A stretch of 64,000 nt of DNA from Setomelanomma holmii (taxonomy: Eukaryota > Ascomycota > Dothideomycetes > Pleosporales > Phaeosphaeriaceae). A program made the translations under genes and the position numbers. The stretch is taken from assembly GCA_010015745.1 (NCBI GenBank), contig ML978184.1, forward strand, positions 62,001 to 126,000. Reading direction: 5' to 3'. Positions 1 to 15,000 of the stretch are shown in pieces; within the stretch, counting starts at the first letter, position 1, and each line of letters opens with the position of its first letter. The notes below the pieces were generated by a model. The model worked only from the letters and a program-made list of their open reading frames with translations, searched no databases and had not been told where the DNA came from.

Positions 1-3000
1 CCATGCTTCCTGCAAAACTGTTAGCATTCCGTGCGACAGTTGTCCCAAGTATGGTCGGATACTTACATAGCTTTCGGCCATGCTGGCCCGGCGACCCTTG
101 CCTGCGCCTCGGACGGGATCGTACTTGGATGCAGCTGCGATGCCCGCGATGGCTGCTGTTGCGCCAGCCGCGAGGGCGATGCCTGAGAGGTTGGGTTGCG
201 CGTTGTTAGCGTCTTGCGCACTGGCCTCGCCAAGGCGGGCGACGGCCCTCAAGTCACCTGATGCGCTCCTGTCCACTCGGCGTAAAGAGTGAGTAGAGCG
301 GTTGCTTGCCGAGCTGAGGGGTCGCTCCTGATCTGGAGACCTGAATTTGGAGATGTTGCTCATGGACCGCTGACTGGCCACGCTTGGAGACCGCTGTTCG
401 GCCATATGTTGCTTGATTGGGTCGAAGCTGGGCGATGAGCGAGGCAGTCGACGCGCAGGACTGAGAGTCATCGTCCTGTCGACGCTCTCGTGAATTTGAT
501 GCCATGGCGAGTCCCTTGATGGCGAGTCTCTGCCGGACGTCTCGAGATTCGAAGGTGCAATCTTGCGGCTCAGAGGTGTGGGGGTAACTGGAGGTGGAGA
601 CTTCAAGCGCTCTGAGAATGGCTTTGGGCTCTCAGTCCGACGAGCAGACTTGACTCCTCGATCGGGTGCTCCGACGTCGGTGATGGCTCGCGTCTTCTTG
701 TGCAGTGGCGAGTCGTCTGGACTGGTCTCCGTGATGGTATGCAACTGCTTATTGCTGGGTGTCCGGCCGTGCTTCGATGCCGGTGTGGCAAGCGAAGTCG
801 CTTGACCAGTTGTCTTCTCATTTGGGTCGCCGAAGATTGATTGATAAGGCTCTTTCTGCTTGACTTCTTTGGTTGACGATGACTGTTCTGCGTGTAATTG
901 TCTGACTGATCTGGCAGAATCGGATGTTTCCCTGGTTGCGGAGTGCGGAGCCCTGCGAGCATCGTGAGCGGGTGTCACTGGCCCAACTACAGGCGAGGTG
1001 CCATAAGCTCTTGTTGATGGGGAAGAGTCGAACAGATACGAGGTGCGTTCCTTGGTAGCAAAGTCGGGTTCGGATGGCGTAGCACTGCCAGCAACGGTTG
1101 GCAAGACGGGCAGCGATGGGCTCTCCTCCGCTTCTGGGACACCTCGTACAATCTTCTCGCGGGGCGTCTTTGGTTCTTTGGATCGCCGCTTCCTTTCGCG
1201 AGCTGGTGCATCAACATCCTGAATGTGACTGTGCGGGATAACCGGGCTATCACTAGTATCATGATACCCACTGTCGCGCGTGCTCTCTTGGAATTGTGGG
1301 GCGGCTGTCTGCACTGGTGAGTCGGCCACATGCACAGCACTGTCTCGCACACTGGCGAAAGACCACGTTGGCTCGATGGACGGACTAAGTCCGCGACTTG
1401 TTTGCGTTGCCTCGAGTGTGGCTGTCATCTGTGTATCCTCTTGGTTCACTGTGCGTTCCAGTGTGTCTTCTTGTCGGTGTGGCCGCTTCTCATATGGCTG
1501 TTCCTCGTCGAACGAAACGGGATGCGATCGACGTTTGTGGTCTCGGGACGTGTCTTGAGCAGTCGCATTTGCAGAGCGTGCTGCATCATCTTCAAGCGTA
1601 GTTTCAGAAACCTTCTCAACCTTTCCCTTACCCTTCCTACTCTTCTTGTCTTTCTTTGGTACCAACTTTTCATCCTCTTTCTTGCTATCTGGCCCAAATA
1701 TTGCCGTCTCTTCTCTCAATTCCCGGCTCGCAGTCCCCTGCGGAGTGATCACTGAGGGGAATGGGTACTCTTCCGGCTCAGTCACGGTCCTTGACTTGTC
1801 CACCTCGATGCTTGCATTCTTGTCCGCTGCGGCTTTCAGTTCTTGCGTGTCCACAAAGCCCGGGGCTACATGGTCCGGCGCCAGAGGTAAAATCTCTTTG
1901 AGATCGACCGCACGAGTAGTGGAGTCAACTGTAGTCTCAACAGCAGGAGGCTCGTTGGTGAGAGCCTCGACCGCCGGAGTCTCGGCAGCTGCATACTCAA
2001 CACTATCTTGCGCAATAGACGCTCGCTTCTTGTCTTTCTTTGACTTCTTGGCCTTCTTGGATGGGGTAGCGGACCATGAACCATCTAGGATCTGGTCGGA
2101 TGTGGCGGGTTGTTGTTCGTCAACCACTGTAGCGTGCGGTAGCTTAGTGGAGTCGACTGAGGTAGCCTCCGCTGATCGTGCCACTGAGGCGGGCTCGAAT
2201 CCTCTGCTTGTGCTGTCTGTGTACTCAGTAGAGACAATCGGGAGATCTTGTGTTGCCAGAGACTCCACTGGAGACTCAGGTAGCGACGCTCGCTTCTTCT
2301 TTCCCTTGGACTTCTTGTTCATCCTTAACTTGCCACCCAACTCATCGGGATCAGCTTCCTCGAGTGCACCAGGAGGAGAAGTGTTGCGTTTCGAGAATGT
2401 CGGATCGTTGAGCACGTCCAGTGGATCAAAGGATACAGCGTCTGTCGATGCCATGGCAACTTCGATCGGTGGCAAAGCGCTGGACTCAGCCTCACGTGTA
2501 GGGCGTAGCTTAGGAGACGATGTTGGTGTGGTCCAGCCGCGAGAGGCAAATTTCGACGTGCTTGCGCTGTCTAGTGCTGCTGCAACATCGTCGTCGGGTG
2601 TCATGTCATGAGCGCCCTTGGGAGAGATGGATTGATGGTATGTCGGGTCGTTCACCACGTAGTCATCGCCGAAACCAGAGAGCTTCAAGCCTGCTGCGAG
2701 GGTGCCCGCAAACTCTAGGTCTTTCTTGGGAGACTTGGAGCCTGATCGTTCCATGGATATGGCTCGAGCGTTTGATCGATTCTCAGTGGGTGGTTGTAGC
2801 ACAGGTGTGACGGACCTGGATTGGCTCTCGTATTGTTCAGCGAGGTTCTTGACACTTCCCGTACCTTCTTTGCGCAGCTCTCGAGCAGCTCCTGTATCCT
2901 TGTTGACGGCATCCTGCTCAGACAAAGCAGCTAATTTGTGCTTCCTGGACGTTTTCCTTGCCAAGACGTGTGGCTCGGGTGTATCGAGAGTATTCAAGGA

Positions 3001-6000
3001 GCCTGCAGCGATGGGGGTGGGAACAGGAATGTTTCGCTCCACGTCTTCGGAGGTCGTAGTGAGTTCATCCTCAGGCGAGATGTCGACTGCTGTTGATGCC
3101 TTCGACTTGCGCTTTTCCTTCTTGGTTTTCTTCGATGGCAAAGTCCACTCGTCCTCTGCTTGAATCTGAGTCGATTCTGTTGGTGGTGCGGAAGCGATTG
3201 CTGGCTCGTCGACTGGTTCCAAGGATCTGCCTTTAGCACCCTGCTCAGCAGCAACACCGGACACGATAGTGGTTTCCATAGCCGACGGCGGACGCAGCTC
3301 TATAGGCGTCTCCCTCGTCTGGACGGCCTCAATCGTTTCGAAATCAACCGTGCTCTTGGCTTCAGGCAGCTCTTCAATCACCATGCTCTTCTTGCCCTTC
3401 TTCTTGTCTTTCTTGCTCTGCTTGCGAGTCAAGGCAGGCGCATCGACCGGCTCTCCGATCTCGGGTATCACCTGTCTTTCTTGCAATTCTTGCAGGATTT
3501 GATCTTCTGTCGCCGTGGCTTCGTCGACCTGAAGCACTGGGTGTTGAACGTCGATAACAGTAGGTAATTGAGCTGTGAGTTGTGAGATGTCTCTATCTTC
3601 GGCAGTCGAGGGACGCGTAGTCTCCACGGCTGAATCAACTGGCTCATCCCAAGTCAGTCCTGCTTGCTTGGCCTTCTTCTTGTCTTTTTTGCTGAGCTTT
3701 CTGGACAATGTTGGGCGTTCCTCGACGATGGGCTTCTCAGGTTCAATGACTATCACTGGCGCCGCGCTTTCCTGGAATAAGACAGGCTCCTCAAGAGGCG
3801 TTGAAGCAATCTCCTCAACAGAAACAATTGGCACCATTGATCGTGAAGTTTGCTCACTGGTGTCGATCGCAGGAACGACCTGCACCACTTCTTGTTGCTG
3901 CTCAACAACTGGCTCTTGTATGTCGCTAATAGGCGCAGCCTCTTCAAGCGGTGTCTCGGTCAGCTCGTCCGAGGTCAAAGCACCCTTCCTAGCCTTCTTC
4001 TTATCTTTCTTGCTAAGCTTTGGAGTTGGGACTTCTTCGACCGAATCGAGCTCCTCGGCGCCTGCGGATTCTTCGATCAGTTCCTTCGTCTCGACCGCAG
4101 CTTCAGTTTCAGCTGCAGGAGTCGTCGCTTCCGAGTCGAAGACCGTGCTCTTGCCTTTCTTCGCTTTCTTCTTGTCCTTCTTGCTGAGCTTGCCAACGAC
4201 GTCGAAGAAAGAAGTTGGCTCGGAGGTAGATAATGCCTCGAGGTCTTCGTTTGCTGCGAGAGCTTGGTCCAGCGCTTCAGATCGAAGCTTGAAGTCGGCG
4301 ACTTCGTCCTGAATCGCTTTGAGATCAGGTGATGGCTGAGCGATTCTAGCATCGACCATTGTTTGTTCCGCAAGTGACTCCTGGGTGTGAGCACTCGGCT
4401 CGCGGACGGGCTCATTGGTCTCGCGCAACGTTTCCATGCGATGCTCATCGGTAGCGACAGGAGTGGATTCTAGTTGTAGCTCCTGGACATCTTGCGTCTT
4501 GTCAAAATGGGGTGGGGATGGAGAACGTTCCGAGTCGATCTTAGCCTCTGTGATCGTGGGCAGGATCTCAGTCGAGTCAGTAGGTTGCTCTTGCATGAGA
4601 GTCGGTGGGGTCTCGCGCATGGGTGTGGCAGGCGCAGAAGGCTCGCTATCGACCTCATCGAGAGTCTTCTTTCCCTTCTTGCCCTTCTTCTTCTTGTCCT
4701 TTTTGGAGGCGAATCGCGCAAGGGTCATTTCCGTGTCGTCGATCTCCATTGGCTGCTGCTCGGGCTCTTGCACATATTCTGAGGCAGGGACGTTGACTTG
4801 CTCAGTCCATTCAACAATCGGCGTTGATGCAGCGTCCAACATATGCTGCTCGTTGCCAGGCAGCTCACTCACCGCGAATTGAGGTTCCTCGAGCTGGACT
4901 TCGCGCATCTGCTCAATAGCTGGCGTCAGATCTGGCTCTTCGTGTGCGGCGGTCTCGGATAGGTTCGTTCGCTCAGGAAGGACTTCATCGGTTGTGACAA
5001 CATCAGACGTCGACTCGCTCTTCTTCCCCTTTTTCTTGTCCTTCTTCGACTTCTTGGAGAACGAGGTAGAGCCCCATGTATCCTCCTCTTCCACGACTTT
5101 AACATCCTTTGGTGTTTGTGATTCGAGCTTAGGCTCAGCAATAGGCTCAGGTAGCGGCAACGAAGGCTCTTCCCGATTGTTGCCTTGCTCCACAACGGGC
5201 TCGGTACTGGCTTCATAGTGAGGTAACTCGATGGAGGCCGGCTCATCGCGCAATTCTCGCTCGGCAGACTCAATGATAGTGGGCGTGTGAAGCTGTTCCT
5301 CGACTACTGGAAGATTAATGGTACGTTCCACGGTGCTCGTCTCGACTGGTCCGGTTGCAGCAGCAGAGTCCAAGACTTCATCTTTGACTTTCTTCCCCTT
5401 CTTAGCCTTTTTCGAAGCTTTGCGGCTTACCAATGTGGCGACAGCTTCCACCTCGGGCTCCATTGGTGTTACGTTATCCACGGCGTCAGTCTTCTCGGTC
5501 GTTACGCCGCGCTCCAACTCTTGGGACGTAGTTGCTGGCTCAATTGGCTGCTCGACGACATCTTGGGCATTTATGGCTGGCGAGGCAGGGCGTTCTCCTG
5601 CTTGTGGAGCTGCAGATTCAGACGTCTCGACGACCTCTGTGGTGTTTGATAGAGGTCGCTCCTTTTCAATCTCCTCGAGTACGGTATCTTGAAACTCGAT
5701 TGGGGCCACGAACCTATCGGTAGCACCCTCAGCTGAAAAATTGTCATTATCAGCAACTTTCTCGGAGATGACCGATGGCTTGCTCCCCACTTCATCAATC
5801 TCACCCAGGGAGACTGAGTGCTTCTTGCTCTTCTTGTCCTTCTTAGCTTTCTTTCCCTTCTTCGGCGCGGAAGATCCCCATTCGTCATCGGCGACAACCT
5901 CTTGAGGCGGCTCTTCAATCGGTGCTGTGGTAGACTCCTGAGACGTGGGGATCTCTAGTTCTGGAACATCGCGAGTTACATCGGCTTCGACAGCTGGGAC

Positions 6001-9000
6001 CAGTACTTGAGCTTCTTCGATGGACGATAGTTGTTCTAGCTTTTCGGCCACCAGAGGTTCGGTGAGTTCTTGAGCGGACGGGCCTTGGATGTTTTCCTCG
6101 ATAGTTGGTGTGGTCTCAATGATGGGCTCTTCCTGCGCAGTTGCAGCCGCTGCGTTCTGCTGAACTTTCTTCTCTTTCTTACTAAGCTTGCGGCTCAGAA
6201 GTGGCTTTTTAAGAGGAGTTGATTCTTCGACAGTATCCACGGGCGTCGCAAGTTCAGCAAGAGTTCGTTCAGGTTTTGGTGCTTCAGGGCCGCTCTCAGC
6301 AAGTAGGGCCACTTCAGGTTCTTCGACCATGGTTCGTGCCTCGGAGCTGATGGGATCAGGGTTCTCGATTGCAGGTGTTAGTGGTTCTGAAGTTTTGCCC
6401 TTGCTCTTCTTACCCTTCTTCTTTGACGTTGTAGTAGTGTCTGCGACTGAAGGCTCTTCCAGGATGACTTGATCTTGCATCACATTCAAAGTTTCGGCTG
6501 CAGGCTCGATGTTTGGCTCGGCAGATGGGAGGGTATCGGGTTCGTGGACCGAGATGGATGCTTCAGGGACGTCTTCCGTCTTCGTTGGCTCCTCGAAAAC
6601 TGGTTCGAACGGCGCCAGAGCTTCGTGCTTAACCGAGGTGGCCTCTTCGACAGGTGCAAGGATTTCTTGAGCTGGCACCGCTGTTGTGTCCTCGACGATT
6701 GGCGTTACAGTACCTGACTTCTTTCCCTTCTTCTTGCCTTTCTTCTTCGAGGGCCCCGAAGATACCCACTCATCCATCTGCGGTTCAGGCTCGGCCAAAG
6801 CAGAAGAAATTGGTGCAACCGCGGGCTTCAATTCATGGCTCGCCTCATCAGCGACAGCTCCTCTGGCAATGGGATCGTTAGAGGTGCGTTGGTTAATGGT
6901 AGTCTGCACTTCATCGCTCTGGGTGGGAGGGCTTTCTAGGTTTGGGGGATGTTTCAGTGGAGGTGCCGTGGCGAGTCCTTCTTGTGCTGGCTGGTGTGTC
7001 TTATTAGTCTGCGCGGAAGGGAGTGACTCAATAACGGGCTCCAGCTGAGAAGTTAGCGCAACTCCGTCTTCGACGAACGTATTCTGTGCACCAGTTCCCA
7101 CATGTTCGAGTTCTTGTCTTGGCTGTGGCTGCTGGTCAACGAAAGCTTCTTTCTGGATAACCTCTTCAACGATCGGTGTGGCATTGCCTGACTTCTTCGC
7201 CTTCTTCTTGCTCTTTTTCTTAGACGACGAAGTGGTCGCGGGATCGTCCACGGCAAGCTCACGTTCATCTGTGGCCTCAGTAATAGGCTCAAGTGCAGGC
7301 AAGGTAACCGGTGCAAGATCATGCTTAGGCTGTTCGAGTTCACGAGTCTCTTCGACAGTTGGCGCGTCCGGAGTCGGTGCAGCAAATTCTTCTTCCACGG
7401 TAATATCTTTCTCGTTGATAGTGGACGCACTCTCCTCCAATACAGATGTAGCTGTGCTGGATTTTTTGCCCTTCTTCTTGCCCTTCTTTGACGAAGTAGC
7501 AGGTAACGCCCACTCGTCAATGACAGGCTCGACTTCGGGAACTGATGTTGGCGCTTGCTGCACTTGCTCGTCTGCCACGACCTCATCTTGAGGTGTCACA
7601 GCCGGTAGCTCTTCGACGATGTCTTTGATCTCAGGTTCTGTGGTTGGAAGCTCTCGGGACAGTTCAGGCTGGGCTTCCGGCAAGTCATCAAGTGTTGGTG
7701 TCGCAGCGCCGGAAGCTTTCTTGGCCTTCTTCTTGTCCTTCTTTGACAGTGGCGCTGGAGCTTCCTCATCGAGCTGAGTTCCGGGCTCAAGAATAGATTC
7801 AATGGATGGCTGAGGCTCTTCGATTGACGCGTAAGGTAGTATACGGGTATTGTTATCCTCAAGTGCGGGCTGAGATGGCACATCGTCATTGGGAAGAGCT
7901 GGTGTGGGGAGTGATTCAGCTTCGGTAATGTCAACAGCCGCAACATCGATGTCACGCTCACTCAGTTCTGCTTTTCCGAGAGCAGCTTGACTGTCGATTA
8001 TAATGTTGTCATCGTGCAATCGCGGAGGCTCGATGTCGAGCGTGGTTTCAGCCGACGGCGTGACTGTACCCGACTTCTTGGCTTTCTTGACCTTCTTCTT
8101 GTCTTTCTTCGATGACGTGAAGCTTAAGTTTTCTTCAGTGGGCATGATAGGCTCTGCAAGCGCTTCGGGAATGCTTTCTGGCTGAAGAACATCGACTTGC
8201 CGTTCGGCAGCCGGAAAAGCATCAATGTTTCGCTGTGATACTTCGAGGCCGCTGTCGGGTGCGATCACAGGCGACTCTTCCACAAGCAGCATGCCCTTCT
8301 CTCGTCGGAGTTGCTCGGACTCAGCCTGAGGAACAGCGACATTGCTATTGATTTCGGTGGGAACCACATCTTCGACCAGCTCTCGCTTCGTTTCGGTAAC
8401 ATCCTCTACCACTGGTGTGCCAGTAGCGGACTGCTCCTTGGGTTTCTTGCCCTTCTTCTCGTCTTTCTTAGAGGGGATTGCAACCAAGTTTTCCTGCACA
8501 GGCTCAGTTCGCTCGTCGAGCGCTGTGGTGGCTGTTGGCGTCTCCTCTGTTAGCACAGCTTCGATGGGCGACCCAGTCGCGATTTGCGCAGCGACCTCAT
8601 CTTGAAGACTTGTTAGCTCATAAGTGCTAGACTCAACAGCAACCTCCCGTGTTGACTCTTGTCGCTCGAAAGAGGCTTCAGGTTCAACGCTAGCTCCCGC
8701 AATCATCTGAGAAGATTGTGTCAACACACTATCATCGGTCTGCTCTTGCTTCACATCAGAGAAAATCTCTTCCGCCGGCGTAGCTGTTCCAGATCGCTTC
8801 ATCGCCTTCTTGGCCATCTTTTTGTCTTTCTTCGCTGGCGCCGATGCCCATTCCTCTTCATCTACTGGTTGAGGTTCCCTAAGCACCTCTACAACAGTCT
8901 CAGCGTCTTTCGGCCGTTCCACTTGTGCGGGCGCCCGAGGCTCGATGGAGGCTGCTGTACTTGGCAACACATCCTGCGCCGGGTTCAGCAATGGCTCCTT

Positions 9001-12000
9001 GACTTCCAATGGGGCATCCGGCTCCGCCGCCGGTGTAAGCTCAAGCTCCGCAGCTTTGGTATTGGGCAAGATGGATTCTTGGTGCGATTGAACCTGCGAT
9101 TGCTCCGGCAACAACTCCTTGACTTCCAACGGGATATCCGGCTCCGCAGCTGGTGTCATCCTAAGCGCTCCATCTTCGGTCCTCGGCAAGATGAACTCGT
9201 CGTTTAGCTTGACTTGTGACTGCTCCAGCACCAACCCCTTGTCTTCGATGGCTGTCTCCGGCTCGCTCGCAAGAACAGTCTCAGGCTCCGCGACTTCAGT
9301 CTTCGGGGAGCTAGCCTCTCCTTGTGGTTGATCTTGGACTTCAGGCGCCACTTCGACCGGCGTGGCTGTACCAGATTGCTTCTTGCTCTTTTTGCCCTTC
9401 TTCTTGTCTTTCTTGGTGGGCAAAGAGCTTGCGATCTCGGGCTCGATCTCGGTTGGCTGCTGCTCATCTGCAATGGGAGCTGCAATTGGCTCTTGAGGAA
9501 TATCGAGGGACCTCGCAGCAGACTCAGATATCACGTCCTTCGCTATGTCCATCGAATAGGGCTCGGGTGTGGTGGTTTCAGCCGCGACACCTTGGGCCTG
9601 GAGAATTTCCTCGGCAACCTTGCTATCCTCGATGGCACGGGATGTATCTGCCAAAGTGCCGGCGAGAACATCTGAATCCTGGACAGTCTCTTCACTAGCA
9701 TTCGTGATTGCTGGTACACTAATGGGCTCGGGTATCGTTGTGGTGTCGTCTTCACTCGGCCTCTTGTCCTTCGAAGTATCGAGCACTGGTTCCGCGATGC
9801 TCGTCTTAGCAAGTGGCTTGGCCCAAGGTGCTCGCTTTCGTGGGCTGATGGGCGCAACGCCTTCTGAGGCTTTCTGCTCGAATAGCGCAGCTAGCTTGTG
9901 CTTCTTCACCTTCTTTGGCGTTGTCGGTGTAGCGGGTTCTTCGATAGCCGCCTTGCTTGTGTCCACCGACTTGATCTCGGGTACCTGTACTGGCGGCTCA
10001 GTATGGATCAAAGGCTGCTCTGTGAGAGGCTCTCTTGGTTGCGCAATGGCTTCGCCCGCCACCGACTGTGCTAATTCAGGCGCAATTGGCGGGGCGGTAG
10101 CACTTTCGGCGACGTCGATTGTGGTGGTGGTATCCGATACTGGCTCATCCGCAATGGACGCTCGGTTCTTGCCCTTCTCCTCTAATCTCAACTTCTCATC
10201 TTTCACCTCTTCCGCCGCAGGGTCCACCACATCACCCTGCACAACGGACTTCTCATCTTCCATCCGTTTCTGCTCCTCACCCATATCAAACATCTCACCA
10301 CCACCCGCAGCTTCCCCCACTGCCACACGTACACTCTCACCACCATTACTAACAAACTCAATATTGCGAACATGGGGATAGGAGGTCGGTATCCCCGAGA
10401 GAAGAGAAGGTGTCTCCGAAGGTATAGAAGGGGCTGGAGACGGCTGAGTATCAGAGTTGGCTGCCTCAGGCGTCTCATGCGCTAAAAAAGGCACGGTTAC
10501 GGAGTTAGACTCGGACGCGGATGCTTTTTTGGCTTTCTTCTTCTTTTTCTTCGATGATGGGGTTGCTGAGTCGTTGGGTTCTTGGGTGACTGCTTGCAGG
10601 GTTGATGGCTCGCTGGTGGTTGGCACGTTGATAGCCTCATCAGAAATTGGCTGGGATTCGTTGGAGGTTTCGACGATCGGTGCCGGAGACGCTGGTAACT
10701 CGTTGATGATGAGTTCTTTGGCTTCTTCTTCGACAGGCGTACCAGGCTGAGGAGTCTCATCGTCAACAATCGATCCGCGTTTAGCTTTCTTGGCCTTCTT
10801 CTTGTCTTTCTTTGACGTGGGCTGAACAATATTGTCTTCTTCCATCGGCCCTGGCTCAGTGACGGCCTCCTCGATAGCTACTGGAGCGGGAACTTGATCC
10901 TCAATTGGTCTCTGCTCGATCGCCGAAGTCGCGTTCGTTGCTTCGGCGGAAGGCTCTCCGACGAGCGCGAGTTCCTTAGTGGTCTCTTCGACAGGAGTTG
11001 CCGGTTCCGATTGTTCGCCCTCGATAATCGATGCACGCTTGTCCTTTTTTGCTTTCTTCTTGTCCTTCTTTGGGTTCGAAGCGCCATCGTCAATGGTCTC
11101 AGCAACGACTTGAGACTCAGTGGCCGTTTCAACGGGTTGCTCCTCGATCACAGGCTCGTCCACCGATGCATTGACAGGCATCTTGTCCTCGCCTTCGAGC
11201 TGCTTCAAAAGTTCTTCAGCAGGAGTTGCAGGCTGAGAAGCATCGCCTTCGACCACGGATGCACGCTTAGCCTTCTTGAGCTTCTTCTTCTGCGACTTTG
11301 AAAGTGTTGCCCATTCGGCTGGTTCTTCTTCCTCGTCCTTAGCGACCTCAACTACAGAAGGAGCAGGCTCTGTCATTATCTCGCCCAACACCACTTCCTC
11401 GCGGTCTAAGGGAGTATCGATGCTGGATGGTCCATGTGGCAGCTGTTCCTCGTGTGCCGCTTTGTCGATCTGCACGGCCGCGGTAATAGGGACGGAAGTG
11501 GGCTCAAGCTGTTCGCCGACAGGAAGTACAACAGCTAGCTGCTCAACGATCGAAGCAGGGAGCGGTTGCTGATTATTTACACTAACGACTTCAATCGGGT
11601 TGGCTGCTTCCTCGGCTGGAGTAGAAGGCAGCGATGGCTCAGGCTCTGCCACTGACCCACGCTGGTTCTTCTTCGCTTTCTTCTTGTCTTTCTTGGAGAG
11701 CGGGGCAGGAATTGCATCTTCTTGAGCAGGCACTTCCGATGCCTCCTTGGCTAAGTCTGTTGTGGCTAAAGGTTTTTGATCCGTAGAGGTAGTGGTAGCA
11801 GGCTCTTCAACGACGGAAGGCGCGAGGACGGGTTCATCACCCGTGCTCACGTCCCTTGACTGCTCGAGGACCGGCTCTCCTGGTGTGTCCGGTTCCAATG
11901 AATCAGGCTCTGCTGTCTCGGTGAACGTAAAGACTGGCTGGGCACCAGTTGGGGCCAAAACGGCCGGCTCATCGGCTGTCAAAAGCGGGGAAGACGGTTG

Positions 12001-15000
12001 AACCTCAGTGAGTACGTCCCTGGTCTCCTCTGCTGGCTGCTCAAGAGGAGTAGAGGGCTCAGAAGGCTGGGTCTCGACAACGGATCCGCGCTTGGCTGCT
12101 TTCTTCGCCTTCTTCTTGTCCTTCTTCGATACACCGGCGAGCTCTTCTTCTTGCGCATCCTGTGGCATCTCTTCGGCAGCAGTCGAACTTGAAATTGGCT
12201 CATCGATTGGAGCCGAGACTTCGACAACTGTGGACTCTGAGACTTGGTTCTCGGCAACAGGCGTTTCCGAGGACTGTTGTACATCAAACGGACTCTCTTT
12301 CAGCTCATCAGCTGGGGTTTCGGTCGGTGTTGATGTCCCACTCTCCACAATGAAGCCCTTCTTAGCTTTCTTGGCCTTCTTCTTGTCCTTCTTAGAAAGT
12401 GGTGCCACAACCTCGTCCTGCGCTGGTGGTGCAGAAGCATTTTCGGCAACAGTGGGCTGGGTAACTGGTTGATCAACAACAGACTGGATTGGGGTTGCTT
12501 CGTCCACGATGTCTCTTGCGGGTTGATCGGAAGGAAGAGAAATTGTGGTAGGCTGCTCATGCACTGGAGCAAGACTGACTACTGGCTCCTCATTTTTGTC
12601 GATCCCCGTGACACTGGGCTCTTCGAGAGGCAGATCAAGCTCCTTCTTTTCCTCCACAGGAGTGATAAGCTCCGAGTCTTGCTCAACAATCGAACTGCGC
12701 TTGCCCTTCTTCGCCTTCTTCTTATCCTTCTTCGAGACCGGCGCCTTGTCATCCTCAACTGACGGCTCAGGCTGCATTTCCTCGACCTTGAGAGGAGTAA
12801 GCTCGGACTGATCCGGAAGCGCTTCTGTAACAAGATCCTTTGGCTCTTGAGTGACAGGCTGTACGTCGACAGAGCTGCTCACGGCTTCGTCTTGTGCAAC
12901 TTCAGGGACTTGAAGAATGGTGACGGGTTCCTCTTCAAGAATTAGGTCCTTCTCTTCCACCGGTGTGATTGGCATTGATGTTGGCTCGGCAATGGAGACA
13001 CGCTTGTTCTTCTTGGCCTTTTTCTTGTCCTTCTTTGATATCGGTGCGGAGACTTCCTCGAGTATGGGCTGGGTTTGTTGCGACTCTTCAATAGCAATTG
13101 GCTCGAACGTAGGCTGTACATCGAGTGCGTGGCCACTCGTGAGATCTTTATTTTCAGCAGGCAGATACTCGAGCGCAGGGTCCGTGGACTGTTCGACCAG
13201 CGGGATGTCGACATCAGCATCCTTCGTCTCTTGAACCACTTCAGGCACAGTTGTAGGCTGTATATCGACCGCGGTACTAACAGCGTCATCTTTCGATCCG
13301 GATAGCACATCTGGGTTGACAGCAGGCTGCTCGTCCAACGGCGCCTTGTCGAGCTCTAGGACAGGGGTCTCAAGTGGTGTGGAAGGCTCACTCTCGGCTA
13401 CAGAGCCATGTTTGCTTTTCTTGCCCTTCTTTTTGCTCTTCTTGGACGTAGGCTCTTCGGCGAGTTCGGTTTGCTGCTCTGGCTCGACCAAAAGATCTCC
13501 GGTGGGAGGGACAGGTAGTTGCTGCTCATCAGATGAGCGCTGGGCATCGATTGACTCGAGAGGTTTAGCTGTGGTCGTATCATCCAGAGGTGCCGTCGGA
13601 ACCTCTCCATGAGACGGCTCGAAAGGCAGTGACCTTGGCGAGACGGGCTGAGAAGTTGACTGATCTTCTGGCAGTGGGACTGCAGCAGCGTCAATTTGGG
13701 CATTGGCTTCTGCGTCCGGTGTGAACTCAGGCGCCGCTGTCAAAGCTGGCTCAGAGATCAGGGGCTTATCAGGCAGAGACGCGTCAACAACGTCGTCTTG
13801 GCTCCCAAGCTGCCGTAAGCTCTCTTCGATTGGCGGAGCAGGAGCAGAAAGCGAGTCTTCAGCGATAGAAACGCGCTTGCCCCTCTTAGCCTTCTTCTTA
13901 TCTTTCTTAGAAAGTGGTAGCGCCACGGCCTGCTCTTCGACCTGTTCGGGAATATCCTTAGACACGACGGGTAGATCATCAGCCTTGAGGGATGGCTCAA
14001 CAACCGATTGAATGACTTCAGACGATTCGGCGGTGGTTGGCTCGTCGATCGATCGAGCAACAGGCTCTGTAGGCTCATCCTTGACGATAGGCGTTTCCTC
14101 CGGCTTGACGGAATCCTCGATAGGTGCGGGAATGGCCTCGGCGGTTGCCGACTCATCCGCAGCGGTGATGAAGGACTCAGCCTCTGTAACAGGAGTTTCT
14201 GGTTTCGAAATTGACTTGCCCTTCTTGCCCTTCTTCTTCTTGGCTTTCTTTGACGTCGAAGCCGCTTCCTCGGTCGCGATAGGCTCTTCAAACTGCGGCG
14301 CCTCAGACTCGGCCTGTACTGGGGTTGCGGGAGGAACCTCGTCGAGGATAGCAGGACTCTCCTGGGGCATCTCAAAGTCGATGGGCTCGGACAGCTGGCC
14401 GATTTCGGTTGCAAGCTCTCTGTCCGCATGGAGTTCGGTGGTGGGTGTGAGAAGGGGCTTATTGTCGAGGGCGGTGCTCTCTGGGATTGTTTGTTCGGAC
14501 ATGGGAGTGGCAAGGTCGCTGGGCTCTGCCAACTCCTTCGCAGCAGGTACCATATCGGGTGTGGGAGTAACTTCGATAGGCTCTTGTACATCTTCAAGCT
14601 CTGTCTCTTGACTAGCTTTGCCCTTCTTTCCCTTCTTCTTCTTGGCTTTCTTCGACGATGGTTCTGCCATCAAGTCATCGACCGACTGCTCGAGAGGTGT
14701 GGATGGCTCCGTGACGTCTTGAGCGAGTTCGTCAAGAGGGGGCCGCGGAGTATCAACCTCAACGTTGGTGCTTGACGGAGAATGAACCGAGGACTCCGAG
14801 TCGGTTAATTGCCTTGAGGACTCCTCGGTCAGCTCCTGCTGCTTCGGCTGTGTGATGTCATCCACACTCCGCTGAACCGCTCCCAGCTCAGATGGTACGT
14901 CAAACTGCATCGCAGTATCTTCGACTACGGGCGTGCTGGGCTCAGTAGTATCGACAGACTTGCCTTTCTTATCCTTCTTCTTCTTGGCTTTCTTCGAGGT

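Noticed and set aside
1646..2611. Long plus-strand Ser-rich ORF with repeated FFLSFL-like runs (and many similar ones up to 19.5 kb, e.g. 9569..10381 and 18242..19501)
   Set aside because: It is the antisense of the lysine blocks: reverse-complemented AAG/GAC codons give Leu/Phe/Ser runs. No start context, domain or splice evidence supports it.
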